A stretch of 64,000 nucleotides of DNA from Quadrisphaera sp. INWT6 (GTDB lineage Bacteria > Actinomycetota > Actinomycetes > Actinomycetales > Quadrisphaeraceae). The notes under the pieces are model-generated. The model worked only from the letters and a program-made list of their open reading frames with translations. It made no database searches and had not been told where the DNA came from. The translations under genes and the position numbers were made by a program. Position 1 is the stretch's first letter, and every line of letters starts with the position of its first letter. The stretch covers positions 62,001-126,000 of the forward strand of contig NZ_VUOH01000002.1 of assembly GCF_015390235.1 (NCBI RefSeq), read 5' to 3'. Below, one piece after another: positions 1 through 10,793 of the stretch.

Positions 1-785
1 AGCCGCTGGGCCTGGGAGGTGACCACCTCGACGGCGGAACTGAGGCGCTCCTCGGTGAGGCGGTAGTGCGGGCCGCTGGTCCACAGCGCGTAGGTGACCT
101 GGCCGTGCACGCGCACCGGCGCCGCCACCGCGGTCAGGCCCTGCTCGAGCTGGCTCTGCGTCACCGCGTACCCGCGGGCGCGGATGGCCGCGAGCTCCGC
201 GGCGAGGTCGTCGAAGGACCGGAAGGAGGTCAGGGGCGGCTGGGACGCGTCGCGCTCGAAGGAGGCGCGCGCCACGTCGGGGTCCTCCCAGGCGAGCAGG
301 ACCCGACCCGTCGACGTCCTCCAGCTCGACAGCAGGCGCGGGACGCGCCGCGGGGCGTGGCCGATGAGGTGCGGCCCGGGAACCTCCACGATGACCATCG
401 CCTGGTCACCGCTGAGCCTGTCGACGCCAGCGGTCTCCCCGGTGGCCCGCGCCACGTCGGTCAGGACGTCGCGCACGCCGCGGGTCACCGACTCCTCGGT
501 GGCGAGCCCCTCGGTCATGAAGAGCAGGTCGAGGGAGAGCCGCACCCTCCGGGTCAGCGGGTCGGAGACCAGCCAGCCCTCCGCCTCCAGGGCGGTGGCC
601 ACGCGGTGGCACGTGGCCTTGGCGATGCCGCTCTCGCGGGACAGGTCGGACAGGCCGATGCCCTCGGGGTAACCGGCCACCGTCCGCACCACCACGACGG
701 TCTTCTGCACGAGGCCGAGCTCGCTGCCGCGGGCGGCTCCCGCCCCGTCGGCGGAGCCGGGAGCGGTGCTGTCAGGGGTGCTCAT
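1..785 (-). CDS. IclR-family transcriptional regulator (C-terminus beyond window)
   Basis: The reverse-strand reading frame starts at the ATG at 785 and runs off the left edge of the window, so only about 261 residues are visible. An N-terminal winged helix-turn-helix (about residues 27-75, containing GIGLSDLSRESGIAKATCHR) is followed by the IclR effector-binding domain. Family knowledge: IclR proteins bind small metabolites and control nearby catabolic genes, often acting as repressors. The start ATG overlaps the stop of the upstream luciferase-like gene (ATGA), so it is the last gene of the hydantoinase operon and probably regulates it. The ligand cannot be read from the sequence. Confidence 0.85.
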   Translation of the reverse strand, partial: MSTPDSTAPGSADGAGAARGSELGLVQKTVVVVRTVAGYPEGIGLSDLSRESGIAKATCHRVATALEAEGWLVSDPLTRRVRLSLDLLFMTEGLATEESVTRGVRDVLTDVARATGETAGVDRLSGDQAMVIVEVPGPHLIGHAPRRVPRLLSSWRTSTGRVLLAWEDPDVARASFERDASQPPLTSFRSFDDLAAELAAIRARGYAVTQSQLEQGLTAVAAPVRVHGQVTYALWTSGPHYRLTEERLSSAVEVVTSQAQR

Positions 786-1789
786 CGGAAGTACCTCCCC
801 AGGGCGTCGATGGTCGCCATCTTGGTCGGTCCGAGCGGGTTGAGGACGGGGACGCGCACACCGGCGGCGTGGTACTCCTCCAGCTTGGCCGCGGCGTCCG
901 CCGTCGTCCCGGCCGCGGCGACGCGGTGCACGGCCTCGTCGGGCACCAGCCGCATGGCGCGCTTGACGTCCTCGGGGCGCGCGGGCCAGCCCGCCACCTC
1001 CTGCAGGCGCGTCACCAGCTCCGCCTCGACGCCGCAGTGCTCGGCGATGTGGGGCTGCTGCATCAGGTACAGCGCGAGGAAGGCCCGGCACTCGTCGACG
1101 GCGGCGGCCGGATCGGCGTCGTCGACGGCCACGGCGACGGCCTGCGTCACGTCGAGGGAGGTGGTGCCGTCGGTGCGCTTCGCCACCCCCCGGCCGATGG
1201 CCGCGCTCGCGCCCTCGAGGTAGGAGACCGGCAGCAGGAAGTCGAGGTAGACGCCGTCCATCACCTCACCCGCCAGCTCGAGCATGCGGGGACCGACGGC
1301 GCCCGCGTAGACGGGGATGTCGACGGCGGTGTTCTCGGCGTACATCCGGTCGAAGCGGACGCCGTCCACGTGCACGAACTGGCCGTGATGAGTGACCTCC
1401 TCGTTCGCGAAGAAGCGCTTGAGCACGTCCACGTACTCGCGCATCGCGGTGACGGGCTTGGTCACGGGGGTGCCGACGCGACTGGCCAGCGGCTCCCACC
1501 ACGCCCCCAGCCCGCAGACCACGCGGCCGGGGGCCAGCTCGTCGAGCGTCTTGAACGTCACGGCCATGAGCGCGGCGTTGCGGGTCTTGTTGTTCACCAC
1601 CCCCGAGCCGATCCGCACGGTGCGCGTCCGCTCGGCGAGGATCGCCATCAGCGTGACCGCGTCGCGGGTGAGGCGGCCCTCGGCCACCCACAGCGAGTCG
1701 AAGCCGTGCTCCTCGGCCAGCTCGGCGGCGGCCCAGGTCTCGGACAGGGTGAAGCGCTCACCGAGGTGCACGCCGAGCTGGATGCGCAT
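782..1789 (-). CDS. LLM-class (luciferase-like) flavin- or F420-dependent oxidoreductase
   Basis: A 335-residue TIM-barrel protein of the bacterial luciferase-like monooxygenase family, starting MRIQLGVHLGERFT. Family features seen: RIGSGVVNNKTRNAALMAVT early, LAPGRVVCGLGAW in the middle, and AGAVGPRMLELAGEVMDGVYLDF in the C-terminal half. Members use reduced FMN or F420 to oxidise or reduce small organic molecules; which cofactor is used here cannot be decided. The ATG at 1789 was chosen because the frame upstream runs into the spacer after the hydantoinase gene. It sits between a dihydropyrimidinase-type gene and an IclR regulator, so a role in catabolism of a cyclic amide or pyrimidine-like compound is a reasonable inference. 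Confidence 0.85.
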   Translation of the reverse strand: MRIQLGVHLGERFTLSETWAAAELAEEHGFDSLWVAEGRLTRDAVTLMAILAERTRTVRIGSGVVNNKTRNAALMAVTFKTLDELAPGRVVCGLGAWWEPLASRVGTPVTKPVTAMREYVDVLKRFFANEEVTHHGQFVHVDGVRFDRMYAENTAVDIPVYAGAVGPRMLELAGEVMDGVYLDFLLPVSYLEGASAAIGRGVAKRTDGTTSLDVTQAVAVAVDDADPAAAVDECRAFLALYLMQQPHIAEHCGVEAELVTRLQEVAGWPARPEDVKRAMRLVPDEAVHRVAAAGTTADAAAKLEEYHAAGVRVPVLNPLGPTKMATIDALGRYFR

Positions 1790-1842
1790 GGGGTCTCTTC
1801 TCTCGTGGGGGTCCGGGGCCGGGGCAGCCGTCAGGGCTGCGG

Positions 1843-3264
1843 TCAGGGCTGGCGGGAGCGGTGCAGGTAGGTGCCGCGTCCACGCCGCAGGCCGGGCGCC
1901 GGCTCGCCGTCGACCGAGACCAGCTCGCCGCGCGAGTAGACGGCGGCGGGCGCACCGGTGACGCGCATCTGCTCGTAGACGCTGTAGTCGGCCAGGCTGT
2001 GCTGGGCGGCCGCGCTGAGGACGCGCTCGGCGGCCGGGTCCCAGACGACGACGTCGGCGTCGGCCCCGACGGCGAGCGTCCCCTTGCGCGGGTGCAGGCC
2101 GAAGGTCCTCGCCGGCGCGGTGGAGACCAGGTCGACGAACCGCTCCATGCTGATCCGGCCGCTGAGGACCCCGGCGGTGTGCATGACCACCAGCCGCTCC
2201 TCCACCCCGGGCACGCCGTTCGGGACGCCCGTGAAGACTCCGGCGCCGCTGTCCTTCTGCGGCAGCATCCCCGGGCCGGTCCGCAGCGCGAACGAGGCGT
2301 GGTCGGTGCCGATGGTGTCGATGGTGCCGTTGGACACCTCCGCCCACAGGGCCTCCGCGTTGGCGGCCTCGCGGATGGGCGGGGAGCAGATGTGGCCGGC
2401 GGCCAGCAGTCCCGCGCCCTCGTACTGCTCGTAGCTGGAGGCCAGGTACTGGGGGCAGGTCTCAGCCCAGATCCGCGCTCCGGCCGCGCGGTGCTCGCGC
2501 ACCTGGCGGGCGGCGTCGGCCGCGGACACGTGGACCACGAAGAGCGGCGCCCCCACGTGGCGGGCCAGGGTGGCCGCGCGGTTCACGGCCTCGGCCTCGG
2601 AGCTCGCCGGGTGCCCGTGCAGGTGCTCGTGCTCCGCGGTGCGGCCAGCGGCCACCAGCCCGGCCACGGCGTCGGCCACCATGTGACCGTTCTCCGCGTG
2701 CACCATGGGCAGGACGCCGAGCTCGGCCGCGGCCCTGAAGCCCTGCAGCAGCACGGCGTCGGAGACCATCGATCCGGGGTAGGCCATGAAGAACTTCCAG
2801 CTGGCCACGCCCTCGGTCTCGCTGAGGCGGCGCAGGCGGGCGAAGGAGTCGTCCTCACCGGCGGTGGCGGGCACGATCGGGTGGAACCCGAAGTCCACGA
2901 CGCAGGACGCCTCGGCGGCCTCGCGTCGGGCGTGGAACGCCTCGTCCACCGGGGTTCCCGGAGGCGCGCGCACGAAGTCGACGACGGTGGTGGTGCCCCC
3001 GCACGCCGCGGCCACGGTACCGGAGTGGAAGTCGTCGATGGTCTGCGTGGCGCCGCTGGCCACCCGGTGCTCCAGGTGGGTGTGGGTGTCGACGCCGCCC
3101 GGCAGCAGGAGCCGCCCGGTGCAGTCGACCTGCTCCGCGTCGAGCGCGGAGTAGGCGCCGCGCTCGCCGTGGCCGACCACGCGGCCGTCGCGGACCAGCA
3201 GGTCGACGTCCAGGCGGCCGTCGGACGACACCACCTGGCCGCCGTGGAAGACGAGGTCGGACAT
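1843..3264 (-). CDS. Dihydropyrimidinase / D-hydantoinase family amidohydrolase
   Basis: A 473-residue cyclic amidohydrolase. The metal-binding HTH motif is at residues 61-63 (GGVDTHTHLEH), the lysine expected to be carbamylated is at about 157 (ASWKFFMAYPG), and further metal ligands fall in MVHAENGHM (about 189) and FVVHVSA. A C-terminal TIDTIGTDHA segment carries the catalytic aspartate. Family knowledge: these enzymes open the ring of dihydropyrimidines or 5-substituted hydantoins to N-carbamoyl amino acids. The ATG at 3264 puts the usual N-terminal beta segment (MSDLVFHGG) at the start; a longer frame upstream adds only low-complexity residues. First gene of the reverse-strand operon, divergent from the thioesterase gene. 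Confidence 0.9.
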   Translation of the reverse strand: MSDLVFHGGQVVSSDGRLDVDLLVRDGRVVGHGERGAYSALDAEQVDCTGRLLLPGGVDTHTHLEHRVASGATQTIDDFHSGTVAAACGGTTTVVDFVRAPPGTPVDEAFHARREAAEASCVVDFGFHPIVPATAGEDDSFARLRRLSETEGVASWKFFMAYPGSMVSDAVLLQGFRAAAELGVLPMVHAENGHMVADAVAGLVAAGRTAEHEHLHGHPASSEAEAVNRAATLARHVGAPLFVVHVSAADAARQVREHRAAGARIWAETCPQYLASSYEQYEGAGLLAAGHICSPPIREAANAEALWAEVSNGTIDTIGTDHASFALRTGPGMLPQKDSGAGVFTGVPNGVPGVEERLVVMHTAGVLSGRISMERFVDLVSTAPARTFGLHPRKGTLAVGADADVVVWDPAAERVLSAAAQHSLADYSVYEQMRVTGAPAAVYSRGELVSVDGEPAPGLRRGRGTYLHRSRQP

Positions 3265-3295
3265 CCGGTCACCTGGTTCACTGGTCGGACTGGGA

Positions 3296-3311
3296 GTTCG
3301 CACAGTAGAAC
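3296..3311. promoter_or_regulatory. Candidate operator between divergent genes (GTTC-N8-GAAC)
   Basis: The short inverted repeat GTTC-N8-GAAC lies just upstream of the hydantoinase operon start and about 95 bp before the thioesterase start. It could be a binding site for the IclR protein encoded at the end of the operon. Four-base arms are weak evidence on their own. Confidence 0.25.
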
Positions 3312-3406
3312 ACCGTCGCCGGTTGCGGGCGGTTCCCGCCGCAGATCGTCACACCGCCGCAGCGGTGCCGTGCCGGTCGGCCGGGTGGCGCCCTAAGGTC
3401 GCCCGG

Positions 3407-4342
3407 GTGAGCGATGCGCAGGAGCACCCCACCCACCGGGCCCGCACCGGGCTCGGTCTGCTGGAGGCGCTGGACCTGCGCGGCGAGGGCGTCGACGCCT
3501 CCGGGCAGGACCTCTTCAGCGGCGGCAACGAGCACGCCCCCTGGGGCCGGGTGTTCGGCGGCCAGGTGCTGGGGCAGGCCGTGGTGGCCGCGGCGCGCAC
3601 CGTCGACCCGGCCCGCCCCGTCCACTCGATGCACGGGTACTTCCTGCGCCCGGGCGACCCGACCACCGACATCACCTTCTCGGTCGAGCGGCTGCGCGAC
3701 GGCGGCTCGTTCAGCGCCCGCCGGGTGCACGCGCTGCAGCACGGCGCGCCGATCCTGTCGATGATCGCCTCGTTCCAGGAGCCCCAGGACGGCGCCGACC
3801 ACGCCGCAGCGGCGCCGGAGGTGCGCGGCCCGGAGGAGCTGCCGAGCATCGCCGAGGTGATGGCCGCCTTCGACCACCCGATGGCCAGGTTCTGGGGCCG
3901 GGAGCGCCCCGTCGACGTGCGCCACGTCGGCGACGCCGTGTACCTGCCGCCGCGCCGTCGCGGGGCGGACGCCGCCGCGCCCTGCGGCGACCAGGCGGTG
4001 TGGCTCCGCGTGACCGCTCCCCTGCCCGACCACGCCGAGCACCAGGCCCTGCACCGCGCGGTCCTCGCGTGGGCCAGCGACGTCACCGTGCTGGAGCCGG
4101 TGCTGCGCCGCCACGGCGGGGCGTGGGCGACGCCGGGGCTCAAGGCCGCGAGCCTCGACCACGCCCTGTGGTGGCACCGTCCCGTGCGCGCCGACGAGTG
4201 GCTGCTCTTCGTGCAGGAGACCCCGTCGGCCTCCGGGGCGCGCGGCCTCGGGCTCGCCCGGGTGTACGACCGCGCCGGTGCCCTCGTGGCGACCGTGGCC
4301 CAGGAGGGCATGGTCCGCCTGCCCCCGCCCCCCTCGCCGTGA
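3407..4342 (+). CDS. tesB: Acyl-CoA thioesterase II (TesB family)
   Basis: A 311-residue protein with the two tandem hot-dog domains of TesB. Hallmarks seen: GRVFGGQVLGQAVVAA and VHSMHGYFLRPGDP in the first domain, and a C-terminal domain with LDHALWWHRP and WLLFVQETPSASGARGL. It hydrolyses acyl-CoA to free fatty acid and CoA. GTG at 3407 (VSDAQEH) is preferred over an upstream ATG in the same frame, because the extra residues are outside the family length and the ORF then starts about where TesB proteins do. Its stop codon lies inside the left arm of the 22-bp palindrome at 4339-4387. Confidence 0.9.
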   Translation: MSDAQEHPTHRARTGLGLLEALDLRGEGVDASGQDLFSGGNEHAPWGRVFGGQVLGQAVVAAARTVDPARPVHSMHGYFLRPGDPTTDITFSVERLRDGGSFSARRVHALQHGAPILSMIASFQEPQDGADHAAAAPEVRGPEELPSIAEVMAAFDHPMARFWGRERPVDVRHVGDAVYLPPRRRGADAAAPCGDQAVWLRVTAPLPDHAEHQALHRAVLAWASDVTVLEPVLRRHGGAWATPGLKAASLDHALWWHRPVRADEWLLFVQETPSASGARGLGLARVYDRAGALVATVAQEGMVRLPPPPSP

Positions 4343-4387
4343 TCATGGGCGCTGGCCACCTCGGGGGTGGCCAGCGCCCATGATCAC
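4339..4387. terminator. Bidirectional terminator palindrome spanning both stop codons
   Basis: A perfect inverted repeat with two 22-bp arms (4339-4360 and 4366-4387) and a 5-nt loop (TCGGG). It lies exactly between the convergent thioesterase and DUF2254 genes. The TGA of the forward gene (4340-4342) and the reverse-strand TGA (4384-4386) both lie inside the arms. No U-tract follows on either side. Confidence 0.8.
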
Positions 4388-5763
4388 GAAGGGGTGGGGA
4401 GGGGTGTGAGCGAGGTGAGGCGCTCGCGCAGCTGCGCCAGGTCGTGCGCGGACGGGCCCGCCGCCTCGTACGCCTCGGCCAGCAGCTGCAGCTGCTCGCG
4501 CAGCTGGGCGCGCACCGCGGGGTCGACGGCGGCGTCGTCGAGGCGCTCGGCCACCGCCACCGCGTGCAGCACCACGAGCGGGGTGGTCGTGGCGTAGGCG
4601 CGCAGCGCGTCGAAGACCTGGTCGACCAGCTCGACGGGCCGCACCGGGTCGCCCACGAGCCGGACCACGCCGTCGTCGTCCGCGCGCTCGGCGGCGGGGA
4701 CGCGGCGGCCGACCAGGAGGACCAGCCCGCCCGACAGGTCGTCGAGGGCCGTGACCGCGGTGTACGGGTCGTTCACGCCGGACGACAGCGCCCGTGACAT
4801 CAGCTCGACCAGCTGCTGCACCACGAACTCGACGTCCTGGGCCGCCGAGCGGCTGTTGGCCAGGTCGACGCACGCGCGCAGCTCTCCCAGCAGCCCCTCG
4901 TCGGCGCGCTCGGCGGGCAGCACCTCCAGCAGCACCGTCCTGTCGACGGCGTAGCGCCCCGGCCGGGCCGCCACCCGCACGAGGACGTCGCGCCGCTGGG
5001 CGATCCCCTCGACGGCCTCGAGCGCCACCTCGGCCACGTAGCCGCACGCGCCGGCGCGGACCAGGGCGGCCGGGGCCCCGCCCTCCCCCGTGAAGCGGCC
5101 GTCGTCACCGCGGTGCACCCCCGGCGGCAGCTCGGCGCGGCGCGGGGCCGGGTCGCCCACGCCCTCGGGGTAGAGCCGCCCGACGGCGTCGCGCAGCTGG
5201 TCGCAGACCCGCCGCGACAGGGTCACCACCTGCACCGACTCGCTGACGTGGTGGATGAAGAAGACCAGCACCGCGATGCAGACCACGGCGGCGAGGACGG
5301 CGAACAGCACCGCGAGGTGCGGCACGAACGCCACGGTCCCGTCCACCTCGGACGTCACCGACCGCAGCACCAGCAGCGCGTAGAGGCTGGTGGAGACGAA
5401 GGTGCCGAGCACCACGTGGGTGGCGCGGTCGGCCATGAAGCTGCGGACCAGGTGCGGCCCGTACGACGACGACGTCAGCGTCATCACCGCGATGGTGATG
5501 GAGAACGTGGTGGAGGCCACGCCGAGCATCGACCCGGCGATGGCCCCCAGCACGTCGCGGGAGCCGCTGGGCCCCGAGCGGGTGCCCAGCGGCCCCAGGC
5601 CCTGGGTCCACGCGGGACCCAGGGCGTGGTCGACGGCGATCAGCACCTGCGACAGCACGAGGGCCAGCAGGCACATGACCGCCGGGACCACCCAGAAGCT
5701 GCCGCTCGCGCGGTGCCAGGCGGCGGCGAGGCGCGCCTGGGCGCCGGTGCGGGCGGCGGCCAC
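4384..5763 (-). CDS. DUF2254 family predicted membrane protein
   Basis: A 459-residue protein. The N-terminal third has about four hydrophobic segments (WVVPAVMCLLALVLSQVLI, VLGAIAGSMLGVASTTFSI, VVLGTFVSTSLYALLVL, LAVLFAVLAAVVCIAVLVFF), followed by a long soluble part. The STTFSITIAVMTLTSSSYGPHLVRSFM stretch is a DUF2254 signature. The molecular function of the family is not known to me. It is followed almost immediately upstream by the ABC-F gene on the same strand (3-nt gap), so the two may be co-transcribed. Its own stop sits in the shared palindromic terminator. Confidence 0.85.
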   Translation of the reverse strand: MAAARTGAQARLAAAWHRASGSFWVVPAVMCLLALVLSQVLIAVDHALGPAWTQGLGPLGTRSGPSGSRDVLGAIAGSMLGVASTTFSITIAVMTLTSSSYGPHLVRSFMADRATHVVLGTFVSTSLYALLVLRSVTSEVDGTVAFVPHLAVLFAVLAAVVCIAVLVFFIHHVSESVQVVTLSRRVCDQLRDAVGRLYPEGVGDPAPRRAELPPGVHRGDDGRFTGEGGAPAALVRAGACGYVAEVALEAVEGIAQRRDVLVRVAARPGRYAVDRTVLLEVLPAERADEGLLGELRACVDLANSRSAAQDVEFVVQQLVELMSRALSSGVNDPYTAVTALDDLSGGLVLLVGRRVPAAERADDDGVVRLVGDPVRPVELVDQVFDALRAYATTTPLVVLHAVAVAERLDDAAVDPAVRAQLREQLQLLAEAYEAAGPSAHDLAQLRERLTSLTPLPTPS

Positions 5764-5766
5764 CGG

Positions 5767-7449
<1,683 letters not shown>

Positions 7450-7563
7450 GACCTCCAGCCTAGGGGCGGGCGGGGGTCCTCCCCGCCGCCCGCCCGCCAG
7501 CACGACCGGCCGCCCGACGAGCCGCCCGACGAGCCGCCCGACCGGCCGCCCGACCGGCCCGGC

Positions 7564-8193
7564 TCAGGCGCCGCGGTCCGGCAGCACGCCGTCGGCGTCG
7601 ACCAGCTCCTCGTCGGGCAGGTCGTCGAGGTCGGCCGCACCGCCGGCGAGCGCGTCGGCGGCCTCGTGGTGCGCCAGGGGGCGGGTGTCGAAGGTCTCCT
7701 CCACCGGCGCCGACGGCTGCACCGGCACGGAGTCCCACCGCGTGGCCCCGGGCCCTCCCGGCAGCGCCCCGGAGCGGACGACCACGCCACCGGACCCGCC
7801 ACCGACCTCGGCGCCGACCCCGCCCGGCGGCTCGGAGACGCGCCGGACGTCGACGGGGTGGCGGGTGAGGTCGTAGGCGACCCAGCCGGCCACGAGCCGG
7901 AAGCTCTTGTGGACCACGCCGTCGCGGCTGGTCCACTCCGACGGCTCGAGGGTCCCCCGGACCACCACGGGGCTGCCCTTGGTGAGGGCCCGGTCGACGT
8001 TCTCGGCCAGGGCCCGGAAGCAGGTGACGTCCCACCAGGTGGAGCTGACGTCGTGCCAGTCACCGGTGCGCGGGTCCTGGCGGCGGTCGGTCTCGCAGAC
8101 GCTGAAGGTGGCCCACGGCACCCCGCTCGGGGAGTGGCGCAGCTCCGGCGCCGCCCCGAGGTTGCCCCTGACCGTGTACGTGGACTTCGGCAC
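7564..8193 (-). CDS. SSB-like OB-fold single-stranded DNA-binding protein (paralogue)
   Basis: A 209-residue protein. The N-terminal 115 residues resemble the single-stranded DNA-binding OB fold (TYTVRGNLGAAPELRHSPSG, WWDVTCFRALAENVDRALTKG, PVVVRGTLEPSEW). The C-terminal half is acidic and low complexity and lacks the usual DDDIPF-like tip. GTG at 8193 is preceded by a good GGAGGAG ribosome site. It is not beside the ribosomal protein genes that normally flank the main ssb, so it looks like a second SSB-type protein, perhaps for repair or DNA uptake; that role is inference. Transcribed in the same direction as ettA. Confidence 0.75.
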   Translation of the reverse strand: MPKSTYTVRGNLGAAPELRHSPSGVPWATFSVCETDRRQDPRTGDWHDVSSTWWDVTCFRALAENVDRALTKGSPVVVRGTLEPSEWTSRDGVVHKSFRLVAGWVAYDLTRHPVDVRRVSEPPGGVGAEVGGGSGGVVVRSGALPGGPGATRWDSVPVQPSAPVEETFDTRPLAHHEAADALAGGAADLDDLPDEELVDADGVLPDRGA

Positions 8194-8365
8194 GACAGCT
8201 CTCCTCCCACCGGCCCGCCTGCCGCGGGCGCCTGCCGACGACCCTGGCCCCGCGCTGCCGCCGTCCCCAGCCCGTGGACGGCGCCTGTGGACAGCCCCCC
8301 TCGCGCGCCGGGCTGTGGGCGGAGCGGTGACCGGGGGTCGGGTCCCGTCGCTAGCGTCTGGTCCT

Positions 8366-8974
8366 GTGACGAGCGCGCCGACCTCGCTGCTGGAGCCCGT
8401 GGTCCTCGAGGGCGAGCACGTGCGCCTCGAGCCGCTCTCCACCGACCACGTCGAGGGCCTCGCCGCGGCCGTCGCGGAGGGGGGCCTCGAGCACGCCTGG
8501 TACACCGCCGTGCCGACGCCGGAGGGGATGGCCGACGCCGTCGCCCAGCGCCTCGCCTGGCACGCCGAGGGCGTCAAGAACCCGTGGGCGGTGCGCCGCC
8601 TCGGGGACGGCCGGCTGGTCGGTGCCACCCACTTCTGGGCCGTCGACGCTCCGAACCGCCGCGCCGAGGTGGGTGGCACCTGGCTCGCCGCGTCGGCGCA
8701 GCGGTCGGCGGTCAACTCGGAGTCCAAGCTGCTGCTCCTGGGGCACGCCTTCGAGGCGTGCGGCGCGATCGCCGTCGAGCTGCGGACGCACTGGCACAAC
8801 CGGCAGTCGCGCGCCGCCATCGAGCGGCTCGGGGCGAAGCTCGACGGCGTGCTGCGCAGCCACCAGGTCGGGCCCGGGGGCGTGCTGCGCGACACCTGCG
8901 TCTACTCGGTGCTCCCCCACGAGTGGCCCGCGGTGCGCGCCACCCTGCGGGCCTCGCTCGCCCGTCACGGCTGA
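8366..8974 (+). CDS. GNAT-family N-acetyltransferase (RimJ/RimL type)
   Basis: A 202-residue acetyltransferase. The N-terminal LEGEHVRLEPLSTDHVEGL segment, the central VGATHFWAVDAPNRRAEVGGTWLA strand and the acetyl-CoA region KLLLLGHAFEACGAIAVELRTHWHNRQSRAAIERLGA are typical of the RimJ/RimL-like GNAT group. These enzymes transfer acetyl groups from acetyl-CoA to amino groups of proteins or small molecules; the acceptor here is unknown. GTG at 8366 starts the conserved domain directly. It converges on the GTPase gene that ends at 8988. Confidence 0.85.
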   Translation: MTSAPTSLLEPVVLEGEHVRLEPLSTDHVEGLAAAVAEGGLEHAWYTAVPTPEGMADAVAQRLAWHAEGVKNPWAVRRLGDGRLVGATHFWAVDAPNRRAEVGGTWLAASAQRSAVNSESKLLLLGHAFEACGAIAVELRTHWHNRQSRAAIERLGAKLDGVLRSHQVGPGGVLRDTCVYSVLPHEWPAVRATLRASLARHG

Positions 8975-8987
8975 GGCGCGCGGCGGG

Positions 8988-10793
8988 TCAGCGGCCGCGG
9001 CGCACCAGGCGGCCGAGGCGCGAGCCGCTCCGCGCCGGCGGGGCCCCCACCAGCTGCGAGCGCGCCGCGGCGAGCGACTCCCGGGTCTCGCGGTGGCGGT
9101 CCAGCACGTCGGCCACGGCGTCGAGGAGCTGCTCCCGGGCGACGACGGCGACGGCCTCGCGCAACCGCTCCCGCAGGTCCCGGCGGAGCCGCTCCGCCCG
9201 GCCCCGCACCGCGCGGCCGGCGACCAGCGCCACCAGCCAGCCGAGCAGCACGCCGCCGACCAGCAGCAGCGTCGGCAGCGGCACGGCCAGCGACGCGTAC
9301 TCCGACCCGGGGGCCGGTCCGACGCGGGGCAGCGGCGGCTGGGGCAGCTGCAGCCAGCCGAGCACGCCGAGCGCCAGCAGCCACAGCGCGCCGACGGCCA
9401 CGCACAGGGCGAGCACCAGCTGCAGCGCGGCGGCAGCGGACCACCAGCGCGGTGAGGGCGCTGCCAGCGGCACGGTCTGGACGGCCTGGTCGAGGGCGTC
9501 GGCGAGGTCGGCCTCGGCGGGGCCGGCGGCGGCGCGGACCTCGTCGCCCCAGCGGGCGGGCAGCTGGTCGGCGGCGGCGTCGGCGACCCGGCGGGCCGCC
9601 GTGGACACCTGGGCGCGCTGCGACGGCGTGGGCACGGGCACGGAGGTGCGGGTCAGCGACGTCGACGGCGTCGACGGCCCGGCACCGACCTCGCCGGCCG
9701 CCCCCTGCGACGCCGAGCCGAGCCCCAGGTGCAGCCGCTTCAACGGGTCGGGGCGCAGCCGCGAGAGCCACCGCGTGTACGGCCACCCCGTGCGCGCGCG
9801 CCCGGCGCGGACCTCGCTCCCCCGGACGGCGTCGGTGATCGCGGGCACCCCGGCGGCCACCGCGAGCGCGTCGACGAGCTGCTCGGCGCCGTCGGTCTGC
9901 TCCACGTCGGGCTCGGACTCCGCCACGGAGCCCTCCAGGGCCCGCAGCGCCGCGGCGACGTCGGCCTCGCTGCGGCGCCTCGCCGCGGACCGGGCCTGGA
10001 CGAGGTCGGTGAGCACGCGCCGCAGGGCGCCCACCCCCTGGCCGGTGCGCGCCGACGTCGTCAGCAGTCGCACGCGGTCGAGGCCGTCGGCGGCGAGGAG
10101 GCGGCGCAGGTCCGCCTCGCAGACGGCGGCGGAGGCGTCGTCGAGGGTGTCGACCTGGTTGAGCACCACGAGGACCACGTCCTGGTGGTCTGCGAGGTGG
10201 CGCAGGTAGCCGTCGTGCAGGGCGGCGTCGGCGTACTTCTGCGGGTCGGCGACCCAGACGACGAGGTCGGCCATCTCCACGAGCCGGTCGACCTGGAGCC
10301 GGTTGCTGACGGTGGTGGAGTCGTAGTCGGGGAGGTCGAGCAGCACCAGGCCCTCGAGCACGGCCTCGGTGTCGGCGTCGAGCTCGCTGACCCGCTCGGT
10401 GCGGTGCCGGCGGGGCACCTCCAGCCAGTCGAGCAGCTCGTCGGGGACGTCGCCCCAGACGCAGGCGGTGGGGTGGGAGGTGGTGGGACGGCGCACGCCG
10501 ACCGTCGCGACGGTGAGCCCGGCGACGGCGTTGAACAGGCTCGACTTGCCGCTGCCGGTGGCTCCGGCGAGCGCGACGACGCTGGCGCCCGGGTCGCTCG
10601 CGAGCCTGCCGCGGGCGCGCTCGAGCACCTGGCGGGCCGAGGCCGCGGCGGCCGGGTCGAGGGCGTCGCCGCCGACGTCGAGGGCGTGCTCGAGCTCGGC
10701 GAGGGCGGTGCCCAGCGGGGTGGTGGGCAGGTCGGGCTCGTCGGCCCAGCCCCCCGCGCCGGGCCCGCCGGCCGTCGTCGTGCTGGCGCTCAT
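8988..10793 (-). CDS. Dynamin-like/YfjP-type GTPase with C-terminal membrane helices
   Basis: A 601-residue protein with an N-terminal GTPase domain: P-loop GATGSGKSS at about 77-85, G3 DLPDYDS, G4 NQVD. The C-terminal third carries two hydrophobic helices (LQLVLALCVAVGALWLLAL and LAVPLPTLLLVGGVLLGW) separated by a short loop, so the protein is probably anchored at the membrane. Its start overlaps the stop of the upstream GTPase gene (ATGA), giving a translationally coupled pair. Family knowledge: paired bacterial dynamin-like proteins remodel or protect membranes. Which process this pair serves is not shown by the sequence. Confidence 0.85.
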   Translation of the reverse strand: MSASTTTAGGPGAGGWADEPDLPTTPLGTALAELEHALDVGGDALDPAAAASARQVLERARGRLASDPGASVVALAGATGSGKSSLFNAVAGLTVATVGVRRPTTSHPTACVWGDVPDELLDWLEVPRRHRTERVSELDADTEAVLEGLVLLDLPDYDSTTVSNRLQVDRLVEMADLVVWVADPQKYADAALHDGYLRHLADHQDVVLVVLNQVDTLDDASAAVCEADLRRLLAADGLDRVRLLTTSARTGQGVGALRRVLTDLVQARSAARRRSEADVAAALRALEGSVAESEPDVEQTDGAEQLVDALAVAAGVPAITDAVRGSEVRAGRARTGWPYTRWLSRLRPDPLKRLHLGLGSASQGAAGEVGAGPSTPSTSLTRTSVPVPTPSQRAQVSTAARRVADAAADQLPARWGDEVRAAAGPAEADLADALDQAVQTVPLAAPSPRWWSAAAALQLVLALCVAVGALWLLALGVLGWLQLPQPPLPRVGPAPGSEYASLAVPLPTLLLVGGVLLGWLVALVAGRAVRGRAERLRRDLRERLREAVAVVAREQLLDAVADVLDRHRETRESLAAARSQLVGAPPARSGSRLGRLVRRGR

